Origin: Dechloromonas sp. ZY10
Lineage (GTDB): Bacteria; Pseudomonadota; Gammaproteobacteria; Burkholderiales; Rhodocyclaceae
Assembly (NCBI RefSeq): GCF_041378895.1
Contig: NZ_CP144212.1
Span: 3,147,501 to 3,211,500 of the forward strand
Length of the DNA stretch: 64,000 nucleotides
Reading direction: 5' to 3'
Part shown: one piece after another, positions 33,843-41,551 of the stretch
How positions within the stretch are numbered: position 1 is the stretch's first letter
Layout: every line of letters starts with the position of its first letter
Notes under the pieces: model-generated
What the model saw: the letters and a program-made list of their open reading frames with translations, nothing else
What the model was told of the DNA's origin: nothing
Database searches by the model: none
Program-made: the position numbers and the translations under genes

Positions 33843-35165
33843 ATGATTAAAACCTGCAAACCCGTTCTCGCTGCCGCTGCCCTGGCAGTTGCCATGCTGT
33901 CGCAGAATGCCCTCGCCGCCGAGGAACAGTTTTTCCCGATGACCAGCTACCGCGTCGGCCCCTACGGTGCCAACGGCCAGTCGTTCTACGGCGGCTTCAT
34001 CGACTACCTGAACTACGTCAATCTCAAGGAAAAGGGCGTCAATGGCGTCCAACTCACCTACGAAGAGTGCGAAACCGAATACAACAACGCCAAAGGCGTC
34101 GAGTGCTACGAGCGACTGAAGGGCAAGGCCGCCAAGTCAGCCGGCCCGATTCACACCATGTCCACCGGCATTTCCTACGCGCTGATCGACAAGTCGGCCC
34201 AGGACAAACTGCCACTGGCGATGATGGGCTACGGCCGCACCGATGCGGTTGATGGCTCGGTATTCCCGTATGCCTTCCCGCTGGTCACGACTTACCAGAT
34301 GCAAGCCTCGGCCATCGTCAAATTCATCAAGGAAAAGAACGGCGGCAATCTGGCCGGCAAGAAGATCGTTTATCTGTATCACGACTCCGCCTATGGCAAG
34401 GAAGCGATCATCGCGCTCGAAGCCGAAGCCTCGCTGAACAAGTTCCAACTGGTGCAGATTCCGGTGGCCCACCCCGGCAACGAACAAGGCGCACAGTGGC
34501 TGAAGATTCGCCAGGAGAAGCCTGATTTCGTGATCTTCTGGGGTTGGGGCGTGATGAACCAGACCGCCCTCAAGGCGGCTCAGAAGGTCGGCTTCCCGCG
34601 CGACAAGATGATCGGTTCGTGGTGGACCGGCTCTGAAGAAGACGTCGTCCCGGCCGGTGAGTCGGCCAAGGGCTACATGGCTGCCACCTGGAACGTCGCC
34701 GGCAAGAACGTGCCGCTGATTGCCGATATCGAGAAGACCGTTTATGGCGCCGGCAAGGGCAACCTCAGTGACAAGGCCAAGATTGGCACCATCCTGTACA
34801 ACCGTGGCGTTTCGGCTGCCGTACTCTCGGTCGAGGCCATCCGCAAGGGCCAGGAAAAGTACGGCAAGGGCAAGGCATTGAACGGCGAGCAAACCCGCTG
34901 GGCCCTGGAAAACCTGAACATTACCGAAGCCCGCCTGAAGCAGATCGGCGCCACCGACCTGCTGCCCGAAATCAAGACCTCATGCGACAACCACGAAGGC
35001 TCGGGGAAAGTGAAAATCCAGCAGTGGGATGGCGACAAGTGGGTTCCGGTTTCCGGCTGGATCGAGGGTAACAAGGCGCTGATTCACCCGCTGTTCCAGG
35101 CCTCTGCCAAGCAGTACGCCAAGGAAAAGGGAATCACCCCGCGCGACTGCTCGAAAGAGAAGTAA
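33843..35165 (+). CDS. Periplasmic substrate-binding protein, HAAT type (cluster 1)
   Basis: 440-residue precursor with a Sec signal peptide (cleavage near ALA-AEE, residue 26). It is a type I periplasmic-binding fold like LivJ/K but longer than the amino acid binders (about 370), and it has four cysteines in two likely pairs (CETEYNNAKGVEC and two near the C-terminus). The ligand is not predictable. The linked acyl-CoA synthetase and PaaK-like gene favour an organic or aromatic acid over leucine. GGAGGAG precedes the ATG. Confidence 0.9.
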   Translation: MIKTCKPVLAAAALAVAMLSQNALAAEEQFFPMTSYRVGPYGANGQSFYGGFIDYLNYVNLKEKGVNGVQLTYEECETEYNNAKGVECYERLKGKAAKSAGPIHTMSTGISYALIDKSAQDKLPLAMMGYGRTDAVDGSVFPYAFPLVTTYQMQASAIVKFIKEKNGGNLAGKKIVYLYHDSAYGKEAIIALEAEASLNKFQLVQIPVAHPGNEQGAQWLKIRQEKPDFVIFWGWGVMNQTALKAAQKVGFPRDKMIGSWWTGSEEDVVPAGESAKGYMAATWNVAGKNVPLIADIEKTVYGAGKGNLSDKAKIGTILYNRGVSAAVLSVEAIRKGQEKYGKGKALNGEQTRWALENLNITEARLKQIGATDLLPEIKTSCDNHEGSGKVKIQQWDGDKWVPVSGWIEGNKALIHPLFQASAKQYAKEKGITPRDCSKEK

Positions 35166-35238
35166 GGATCGAGGATTCTGGATTCGGGATCGAGGATTGA
35201 GTCAAGGCTCAAATACCTCGATCCTTGATCCTCGATCC
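35166..35238 (+). repeat. Nested inverted repeat between binding-protein and LivF genes
   Basis: Outer arms GGATCGAGGAT (35166-35176) and ATCCTCGATCC (35228-35238); inner arms GGATCGAGG (35187-35195) and CCTCGATCC (35216-35224), with TTGAG/CTCAA closing the loop. The same word occurs as direct and inverted copies, so the RNA can fold in alternative ways. It begins at the stop codon of the binding-protein gene. Confidence 0.85.
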
Positions 35239-35259
35239 TAAAAGCACACCAGGATTGCC

Positions 35260-36090
35260 ATGACTACACAAACCACAACTGCCGCCAGCGATCACTACCT
35301 AAGCATCAACAACATCGAGGTCATCTACGACCACGTAATTCTGGTGCTCAAAGGGGTCTCGCTGAGTGTTCCCAAAGGCAAGATCGTGGCCCTCCTCGGG
35401 GCCAACGGAGCCGGCAAATCGACGACCCTGAAAGCCATCTCCAACCTGCTGCACGCAGAGCGGGGCGATGTAACCAAAGGCTCGGTCGAGTACAAAGGAC
35501 AGCGCGTCGATCAACTGACCCCCAACGAACTGGTCAAGCGCGGCGTGATTCAGGTGATGGAAGGTCGCCATTGCTTCGGTCACCTGACCATCGAAGAAAA
35601 TCTGCTTACCGGCGCTTATACGCGCTCGATTTCGCGCAGCCAGCTAAAGGAAAACCTGGAAAAGGTCTATCACTACTTCCCGCGCCTAAAAACCCGCCGG
35701 ACTTCGCAGGCCGGCTATACCTCGGGTGGCGAGCAACAAATGTGTGCAATCGGCCGCGCCCTGATGGCCAACCCGGAAATGGTGCTGCTCGACGAACCCT
35801 CGATGGGCCTGGCGCCACAGATCGTCGAGGAGGTCTTCGAGATCGTCAAGGATCTCAACAGCCGCGAAAACATCAGTTTCCTGCTCGCCGAGCAAAACAC
35901 CATGGTCGCCCTGAAGTATGCAGACTTCGGCTATATCCTGGAAAACGGCCGCGTGGTGATGGAAGGCGATGCTGAAGACCTGCGAACCAACGAGGACGTC
36001 AAGGAGTTTTACCTGGGTCTCTCGTCCGCCGGCCGCAAATCATTCAAGGAAGTGAAGCATTACCGGCGTCGCAAGCGCTGGCTTTCCTGA
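35260..36090 (+). CDS. ABC transporter ATP-binding protein, LivF type (cluster 1)
   Basis: 276 residues. Walker A is GANGAGKST (about 45-53), the signature is TSGGEQQMCAIGRALM, Walker B is MVLLDEP and SMGLAP follows as in LivF proteins. Compared with the usual 233-240 residues it has an N-terminal extension of about 12 and a basic C-terminal tail (SFKEVKHYRRRKRWLS). It follows the binding-protein gene across a 94-bp gap that holds a nested inverted repeat. Confidence 0.93.
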   Translation: MTTQTTTAASDHYLSINNIEVIYDHVILVLKGVSLSVPKGKIVALLGANGAGKSTTLKAISNLLHAERGDVTKGSVEYKGQRVDQLTPNELVKRGVIQVMEGRHCFGHLTIEENLLTGAYTRSISRSQLKENLEKVYHYFPRLKTRRTSQAGYTSGGEQQMCAIGRALMANPEMVLLDEPSMGLAPQIVEEVFEIVKDLNSRENISFLLAEQNTMVALKYADFGYILENGRVVMEGDAEDLRTNEDVKEFYLGLSSAGRKSFKEVKHYRRRKRWLS

Positions 36091-36193
36091 CCCATCCACC
36101 AGCAGCAATGGCAGCCTGACCGCGCCGCTCCGGCGGCGCTGCGGGTCCCCTTTGCGCCGCTTTTCCCTGAAACATTGCCGCCCAGGCCAAAAA

Positions 36194-36225
36194 CCGCCAT
36201 TTCCACGGTCGACCGCAGAAAACGG
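36194..36225. repeat. Degenerate copy of the CACGGTCGACCGTG element
   Basis: CACGGTCGACCGCA (36204-36217) matches 12 of 14 core bases, with TTTC before and GAAAACGG after, as in other copies. It ends 11 bp before the start of the PaaK-like gene. Confidence 0.75.
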
Positions 36226-36235
36226 AGAAAATGAC

Positions 36236-37465
36236 ATGAGCTTTTACGACCCGCTCGAGACTCGCGACCCCGCCGAGCGCGAAGGCGACCTGATGGACAG
36301 ACTGGCTCGCCAGGTTGCGCACGCCAAGGAAAGCACGCACTACTATTTCCAGTCGCTGGCGGGAATCAATCCTTACGACTGTACCAGCCGCGCCGCGCTC
36401 GCCAGCCTGCCGCTGACGCGCAAGCGCGATCTGATCGAACTGCAGAAAAAGCAGCCGCCTTTCGGTGGCCTGAATGCCCTGGCCCGTAACCGGGCCAAGC
36501 GGGTCTTCGCCTCTCCCGGACCGATCTACGAGTTGCAGGGCGCCGAGATGGACCCGTGGCGTATGGCCCGGGCACTCTACGCCGCCGGCTTTCGCCACGG
36601 CGACCTGATCCACAACTGTTTCTCCTACCATTTCACCCCCGGCGCCTTCATTTTTGAGGGTGGCGCCCGCAAGCTCGGCTGCGCGGTTTTTCCCGGCGGC
36701 GTCGGGCAAACCGAACAGCAGGTCCAGGCCATGGTCGACCTGCGCCCGGACGGTTATGTCGGTACGCCATCCTTCCTCAAGATCATTGTTGAAAAGGCCG
36801 AGGAAAGCGGCGCCGACATCGGCTCGCTGAAAAAGGCGCTGGTCTCGGGCGAAGCCCTGCCCGGAATCACCCGCAACTGGCTGGCCGAACGCGGGATTGA
36901 AGTCCGCCAGTGTTATGCCACGGCTGACATTGGCACCATCGCCTACGAGACCGTGATCAACGAAGGTCTGATCGTTGAAGAAGAACTGCTGCTGGAGATT
37001 GTCCGCCCCGGCACTGGTGATCCGGTACCCGATGGCGAGGTTGGCGAAGTCGTGGTCACCTCCTTCAACCCTGACTATCCCCTGATCCGCTTCGCCACCG
37101 GCGACCTCTCGGCCATTCTCCCCGGCCGCTCCAACTGCGGCCGCAGCAACGTCCGGCTCAAAGGCTGGCTGGGTCGTGCCGATCAGACCACCAAGGTCAA
37201 GGGGATGTTCGTTCACCCCGAACAAATCGCTGATCTGGCCAAGCGCTTTCCCGACCTCGGGCGCCTCCGCCTGGTAGTGGACAATCCGGGCGGGCAAGAC
37301 CGCATGACGCTCCACTGTGAAACGGCCGAAGTAGCTGACGGTCTGGCCGCCAGCCTGCAGAACAGCCTGCGCGAAGTCACGAAACTACGGGGAGAAGTGC
37401 ATTTTTCCGCACCGGGGGGCTTGCCGAACGATGGCAAGGTGATCGAAGATTGCCGGGTTTATTGA
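36236..37465 (+). CDS. PaaK-like AMP-binding protein with degenerate P-loop
   Basis: 409 residues from MSFYDPLETRDPAEREGDLM (GGAG 10 bases upstream); a longer in-frame start would run through the palindromic repeat and is unlikely. The overall pattern is phenylacetate-CoA ligase: the N-terminal YDPLETR, YVGTPSFLKIIVEKAEE, a GEALP motif, RFATGDLSAILPG near residue 287 and KGMFVHPEQI in the C-terminal domain. The Ser/Thr/Gly-rich P-loop (SSGTTGKP in PaaK) is replaced by FASPGPIYELQG, so adenylation may be lost or altered. It follows the cluster 1 transporter by 145 bp. Confidence 0.85.
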   Translation: MSFYDPLETRDPAEREGDLMDRLARQVAHAKESTHYYFQSLAGINPYDCTSRAALASLPLTRKRDLIELQKKQPPFGGLNALARNRAKRVFASPGPIYELQGAEMDPWRMARALYAAGFRHGDLIHNCFSYHFTPGAFIFEGGARKLGCAVFPGGVGQTEQQVQAMVDLRPDGYVGTPSFLKIIVEKAEESGADIGSLKKALVSGEALPGITRNWLAERGIEVRQCYATADIGTIAYETVINEGLIVEEELLLEIVRPGTGDPVPDGEVGEVVVTSFNPDYPLIRFATGDLSAILPGRSNCGRSNVRLKGWLGRADQTTKVKGMFVHPEQIADLAKRFPDLGRLRLVVDNPGGQDRMTLHCETAEVADGLAASLQNSLREVTKLRGEVHFSAPGGLPNDGKVIEDCRVY

Positions 37466-37478
37466 CCCGGTATTCTTC

Positions 37479-38015
37479 ATGCGCCAGCCTGCCCTTGCTT
37501 TCTGCCTGTTCGCACTTGCCATTGCCGGCCTGCCATTGGCTGCCGGGGCGGTCGGCACCGACGATCCAGCCCTGCGCCCCTCGGCCCAGCTGATTTTCAA
37601 ACACCCCGAACTGCTGCGGGCGGGGCAATGTGTGCGCTACGAAGAAGGCGGGCATGGCTGGATTCTCAGCGAGCCGCTGTACTACCTGCGCGGCGAAGTG
37701 ATCGGGGCCGAGGTCAGGACGCGCAAGCTGGGTAGTTGCCCGCGCGTGGCCGGCAAGACATTGAAGCAATACAACCGTCAGGAATACAACCGCCTGGTGC
37801 AAGCCTCTCCGTGCAGCGACACGGCCGAGGCAAGCCAGGCACCACAGCACATCGGCATGGTTCGCCTGCGCGTCAGCGACTGGGAAACCCCTTACGAGCG
37901 CAAGGCGGAAAACGCCGGGCGCCTGTGGCGCGGGATGTTCATCGAACGCAAGCTGGAAAAAGGTCTGGAGATCGAACTGGAAGCCGATCTGCTCAGCCCC
38001 TGCCAGCGCGAATAA
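37479..38015 (+). CDS. Secreted protein of unknown function
   Basis: 178 residues with a clear Sec signal peptide (about 1-24, ending AAGAVG). The mature part has four cysteines (CVRY, SCPR, SPCS and SPCQ), which could form disulfides in the periplasm. I do not recognise a family. It starts 13 bp after the PaaK-like gene without an obvious ribosome-binding site, suggesting read-through from that gene. Confidence 0.75.
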   Translation: MRQPALAFCLFALAIAGLPLAAGAVGTDDPALRPSAQLIFKHPELLRAGQCVRYEEGGHGWILSEPLYYLRGEVIGAEVRTRKLGSCPRVAGKTLKQYNRQEYNRLVQASPCSDTAEASQAPQHIGMVRLRVSDWETPYERKAENAGRLWRGMFIERKLEKGLEIELEADLLSPCQRE

Positions 38016-38095
38016 CTGCGTTCGCCACGGGCTGCCACCAACAAAACTACAACACAGCGGTCAAGCCCGACCGCATGACAGAGGGAGAAAAGCAC

Positions 38096-39289
38096 ATGCC
38101 GGCAACGCATGCACCCGGTCCATTGACCGGTATCCGGATTCTCGACCTGACCCGACTGCTACCCGGTCCGGTCGCCACCCTGCACCTGGCTGACCTGGGT
38201 GCCGATGTGATCAAGATCGAAGACCCACAACTCGGCGACTATGCGCGCACCCTCGGCACCGGCAAACGCAGTGCAGAGGGCAAAGACAGCGCTTATTTCC
38301 GGATGATCAACCGGAACAAGCGCGGCCTCTGCCTTGACCTGAAGCAGCCGGAAGGCGTCGCCGCCTTCTTGCGCTTGGCCCGCGATGCCGATGTAATCAT
38401 CGAAAGTTTCCGCCCCGGTGTCGTAGACAAGCTCGGAATCGGCTACCAGACAGTTGCCGCGCTCAACCCACGCATCGTCTATTGCGCGATCAGCGGTTAC
38501 GGACAGGATGGCCCCTATCGCGACCTGGCCGGACACGACATCAACTATCTGGGTTACGCCGGCGTACTCGGGCAGATCGGCCGGGACGGCGGCGATCCGG
38601 CGATTCCCAATTTCCAGATTGCCGACCTGCTTGGCGGCGCGCTGACCGCCACCACCGGCATCCTCGCTGCGGTGATCGAAGCCCAGCGCAGCGGCCACGG
38701 CCGTCACGTTGATGTGGCGATGACCGACAGCGTCCTCGCGCATACCTATTTTACGATGCTGCGTCTGGATCAGTTCGGCCATTCAGCACCGGCCGGCGGC
38801 GACGTCCTCTCCGGCGGCGTCCCCTGCTACGCTGTCTACCGCTGCCGGGATGACCGACATATGGCAGTCGGCGCACTCGAAGGCAAATTCTGGCAACTCT
38901 GTTGCGGCGTCCTGGAACGCCCGGACTGGATCGCTCGTCAGTTCGACCCGGCCTTGCGCGATGAAATGGCAACGTTATTCGCCAGCCGCCCCCGGGACGA
39001 CTGGGCACGCCTCTTTGCCACGGTCGACTGCTGCGTCACCCCGGTTTTGTCACCGGAAGAAGCGCTGGTCAATGAGCAGATTGCAGCCCGCGGCATGGTC
39101 ATCCGGGATGCACCGGCGACCCCGGGGCTGACCCAGTTCGCCCCCCCGCTCAAGCTCTCCGAACATCGCTTCGAGGTTCGCCGTGCCGCACCGCAGGTCG
39201 GGCAGCATAACCACGAAATTCTGCGAGAAGCCGGTTACAGCGACGCAGAAATCAGCCAATTGCAGGCACAAGGGGTTCTCGGGCACTGA
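38096..39289 (+). CDS. CaiB/BaiF-family (class III) CoA-transferase
   Basis: Moves CoA between acyl-CoA and a free acid. It is 397 residues; GAGGGAG eight bases before the ATG sets the start. Family marks are GIRILDLTRLLPGPVATLHLADLGADVIKIE at the N-terminus, RNKRGLCLDLK, and the catalytic aspartate D177 in NFQIADLLGGALTATTGILAA. The linked acyl-CoA synthetase, PaaK-like protein and transporter fit a route that imports and activates organic acids. The donor and acceptor acids are not predictable. Confidence 0.92.
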   Translation: MPATHAPGPLTGIRILDLTRLLPGPVATLHLADLGADVIKIEDPQLGDYARTLGTGKRSAEGKDSAYFRMINRNKRGLCLDLKQPEGVAAFLRLARDADVIIESFRPGVVDKLGIGYQTVAALNPRIVYCAISGYGQDGPYRDLAGHDINYLGYAGVLGQIGRDGGDPAIPNFQIADLLGGALTATTGILAAVIEAQRSGHGRHVDVAMTDSVLAHTYFTMLRLDQFGHSAPAGGDVLSGGVPCYAVYRCRDDRHMAVGALEGKFWQLCCGVLERPDWIARQFDPALRDEMATLFASRPRDDWARLFATVDCCVTPVLSPEEALVNEQIAARGMVIRDAPATPGLTQFAPPLKLSEHRFEVRRAAPQVGQHNHEILREAGYSDAEISQLQAQGVLGH

Positions 39290-39355
39290 GAGCCGGGCGG
39301 AGCGGCTGTGGATATCCCCGATACCCACAGCCAATGCCCCCCGTAAAATGCAGGA

Positions 39356-40258
39356 ATGACGACTGCCCTGCTCCTGCTTCCCGATTTTGCGCTGATCCTG
39401 CTCGGTGTTGCCATCCGCCGCTGGATGGGCCTCGGCGATCATTTCTGGAACGGCGTCGAGAAGCTGGTGTATTTCATCCTCTTCCCGGCCCTGCTGATCA
39501 ACGCCATTGTCCGCACCCGGCTGGATTTGCTGGCCGCCATCCCGCTCCTCGCCACCGCCTTTGCGGCCATGGCAGCGGGGATGCTGCTGGCGGCCTTGCC
39601 GCGCCTGCTGAGCAGCCTGCCGCCACTGACCTTTGCATCGATGTTCCAGTGCGGCTACCGCTTCAACTCCTACATTGCCCTTGCCGTTGCCGGCATGCTC
39701 TTTGGCGCGCCCGGAATTGCCACCATGGGGCTGATCGTCGGTGCCGCCGTGCCAGTAGCCAACCTGGTCTCGGTCTGGATGCTGGCCCGCCATGGCAATA
39801 GCGGCTTATGGCGGGAGGTCGCACGCAACCCGCTGATCTGGGGAACGGCTACCGGCTTTCTGCTCAACCTCGCAGGCTTCATTCCTCCGGCGCCAGTGCA
39901 GGCCTTTCTCGGCCGCTTGGCCGATGCGTCAATCGCACTCGGGTTGATTGCTGTCGGTGCCGCGCTGCGCCTGGAAAGCACGCCGGGAGTCCGGGGCTTT
40001 GCGCTGTGGCTGGTGGCGGTCAAGCTTGGGGCACTACCGCTGGTTGCCATTCTGGTCGGCCAGTGGCTAGGTCTGAGCGGCCTGCATCTGCAAGTGGTGG
40101 TCTTGTTTGCCGCCCTGCCCACCGCCTCATCGGCCTACATTCTGGCAATGCGCATGGGAGGCGACGGGCGCAGCGTCGCCTGGCTGATCTCGGCAACGAC
40201 TCTCGGCGCGATGCTCAGTTTGCCGCTTTGGGCAGCTTGGCTGGGCCGGGGCGCTTAA
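39356..40258 (+). CDS. AEC-family permease
   Basis: 300 residues, about ten hydrophobic segments in the two inverted halves of the auxin efflux carrier family. FQCGYRFNSYIALAVAGMLFG (near residue 98) and the late FAALPTASSAYILAMRMGGD (near 257) are typical of bacterial AEC permeases, which move malonate, malate or other small acids. It may export or import an acid linked to the preceding CoA-transferase. It converges on phaM with a 42-bp gap. Confidence 0.9.
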   Translation: MTTALLLLPDFALILLGVAIRRWMGLGDHFWNGVEKLVYFILFPALLINAIVRTRLDLLAAIPLLATAFAAMAAGMLLAALPRLLSSLPPLTFASMFQCGYRFNSYIALAVAGMLFGAPGIATMGLIVGAAVPVANLVSVWMLARHGNSGLWREVARNPLIWGTATGFLLNLAGFIPPAPVQAFLGRLADASIALGLIAVGAALRLESTPGVRGFALWLVAVKLGALPLVAILVGQWLGLSGLHLQVVVLFAALPTASSAYILAMRMGGDGRSVAWLISATTLGAMLSLPLWAAWLGRGA

Positions 40259-40300
40259 ACTCCGGACCAGCGGAAGTTCATCGCGCCCCACGCGCCGTGC

Positions 40301-40765
40301 TTAACTGGTTTTTTTACGCCGAGCCGGTTTTTCAGCCGCATCCTCCGGTGCCGGTGCGGACGCCTGAGCAGCGGCATCGGCATGCTGCTGCATCTGCTCA
40401 CGCATCTGCTGCATCATCTGCCAGGGCCACATCGCTGCTTCGGAAAATGCGCTTTTTTGCGGGTCGACCGTAGCATCGCCGCTGTCGGCCGGTTCGCTGG
40501 CCGAACGTGCGGCATCGGCTGCCATCCGCCCCATCGCCTGCACGGTCGACACCGTAGTACGCTGCATTTCCAGACTCTGGATGGTCATCTGCAACATCGA
40601 CAGATTCATTCGCAGCCAACCTTCGACTGCCTTCAAATCCTTGATCCGCTTGTCGAGTTCCTCGACATCGAAGGTGGGCGCCACCATGCCGGGGAGCGAG
40701 AAGCCCATGTTGCCCCACAGGTTGCGCATGAAGTTGAGTGGATCGTGTGCCTGCTCGTCGGACAT
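40301..40765 (-). CDS. phaM: PhaM-type polyhydroxyalkanoate granule regulator
   Basis: 154 residues. The N-terminal block FMRNLWGNMGFSLPGMVAPT, then FDVEELDKRIKDLKAVEGWL and MNLSMLQMTIQSLEMQR, is characteristic of PhaM, which in Ralstonia activates PHB synthase and ties granules to the nucleoid. The C-terminal Ala/Pro/Lys-rich tail (ending EKPARRKKTS) suits DNA binding. It is divergent from the response regulator with 102 bp between. Confidence 0.88.
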   Translation of the reverse strand: MSDEQAHDPLNFMRNLWGNMGFSLPGMVAPTFDVEELDKRIKDLKAVEGWLRMNLSMLQMTIQSLEMQRTTVSTVQAMGRMAADAARSASEPADSGDATVDPQKSAFSEAAMWPWQMMQQMREQMQQHADAAAQASAPAPEDAAEKPARRKKTS

Positions 40766-40867
40766 TCTCGTTCTCCCTCCGGTTTAATGACTCCATGTTA
40801 AACCACTTTTTCTGCCCGCAATGGTAAATTAGCGGTCCGCCCCGGGGAGAACGGAACAGGAACAATA

Positions 40868-41539
40868 ATGCTGAAACTGCTGGTAGTCGAAGATCATGCA
40901 CTGGTACGCGAAGGCTTGGTTCGCCTTCTGGCGCAGGTAGACCAGGAAGTTGAGGTTGCCGAAGCGGCAGATTTTGAAACCGCGCTGACGCAACTCGAAG
41001 ACGCCGGAGAATATGACCTCGTCTTCCTTGATCTGGCGCTGCCGGGCATTGACGGTTTTTCCGGCCTTGATGTTCTGCGGCGCCGCTATCCGGCCATGCC
41101 GGTGGTGGTGGTTTCTGCCTACGACGACACCCCAACGGTCAACCGCGTCCTCGGACTCGGTGCCTCCGGCTTCATTCCCAAGGCCTACTCCGGCGAAGCA
41201 TTGCTGGCCGCAGTACGCAGCGTGCTCGATGGCAATATATTCCGCCCTGCCGGGCAGCAATCAAGCCGCGTCGTCGATGACAGCGAACTGCGCGAAGCAC
41301 ACAAGTTCCCGGCTGGAGTCAAACCCTCGGAAATCGGCCTGACCGATCGCCAGGCGCAGGTTCTGGCACTGATGGTGCGAGGCCTGTCGAACCGCGACAT
41401 CGCCGAACAGCTGAAACTGTCGGAAGGCACGGTCAAGATTCACGCGACGGCAATTTTCCGCACGCTCGATGTCAGCAGCCGGACCCAGGCACTGGTTGCG
41501 GTTGCCCGCTACGGCATCGACTTCGAAAACACCTTCTGA
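40868..41539 (+). CDS. NarL/LuxR-type response regulator
   Basis: 223 residues. The receiver domain has E8-D9 and the phosphoacceptor D55 in VFLDLALPG, and KAYSGEALLAAV carries the conserved Lys. The LuxR-type HTH lies at about 155-215 (LTDRQAQVLALMVRGLSNRDIAEQLKLSEGTVKIH). It converges on a sensor kinase with only 12 bp between stops, so the two probably form one two-component system. Targets are unknown. Confidence 0.93.
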   Translation: MLKLLVVEDHALVREGLVRLLAQVDQEVEVAEAADFETALTQLEDAGEYDLVFLDLALPGIDGFSGLDVLRRRYPAMPVVVVSAYDDTPTVNRVLGLGASGFIPKAYSGEALLAAVRSVLDGNIFRPAGQQSSRVVDDSELREAHKFPAGVKPSEIGLTDRQAQVLALMVRGLSNRDIAEQLKLSEGTVKIHATAIFRTLDVSSRTQALVAVARYGIDFENTF

Positions 41540-41551
41540 GCCGGGAATGGC

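Noticed and set aside
37736-38095. In-frame N-terminal extension of the CaiB gene
   Set aside because: It overlaps the secreted-protein gene in another frame, and CaiB homologues begin at the ATG at 38096, which has a good ribosome-binding site.
40541-40557. CACGGTCGAC followed by ACCGTAG inside phaM, and half-matches at 4412, 25690, 39019 and 40463
   Set aside because: Each keeps only one half of the palindrome or has an insertion, and lies in conserved coding sequence. They may be chance or old copies; I did not count them.
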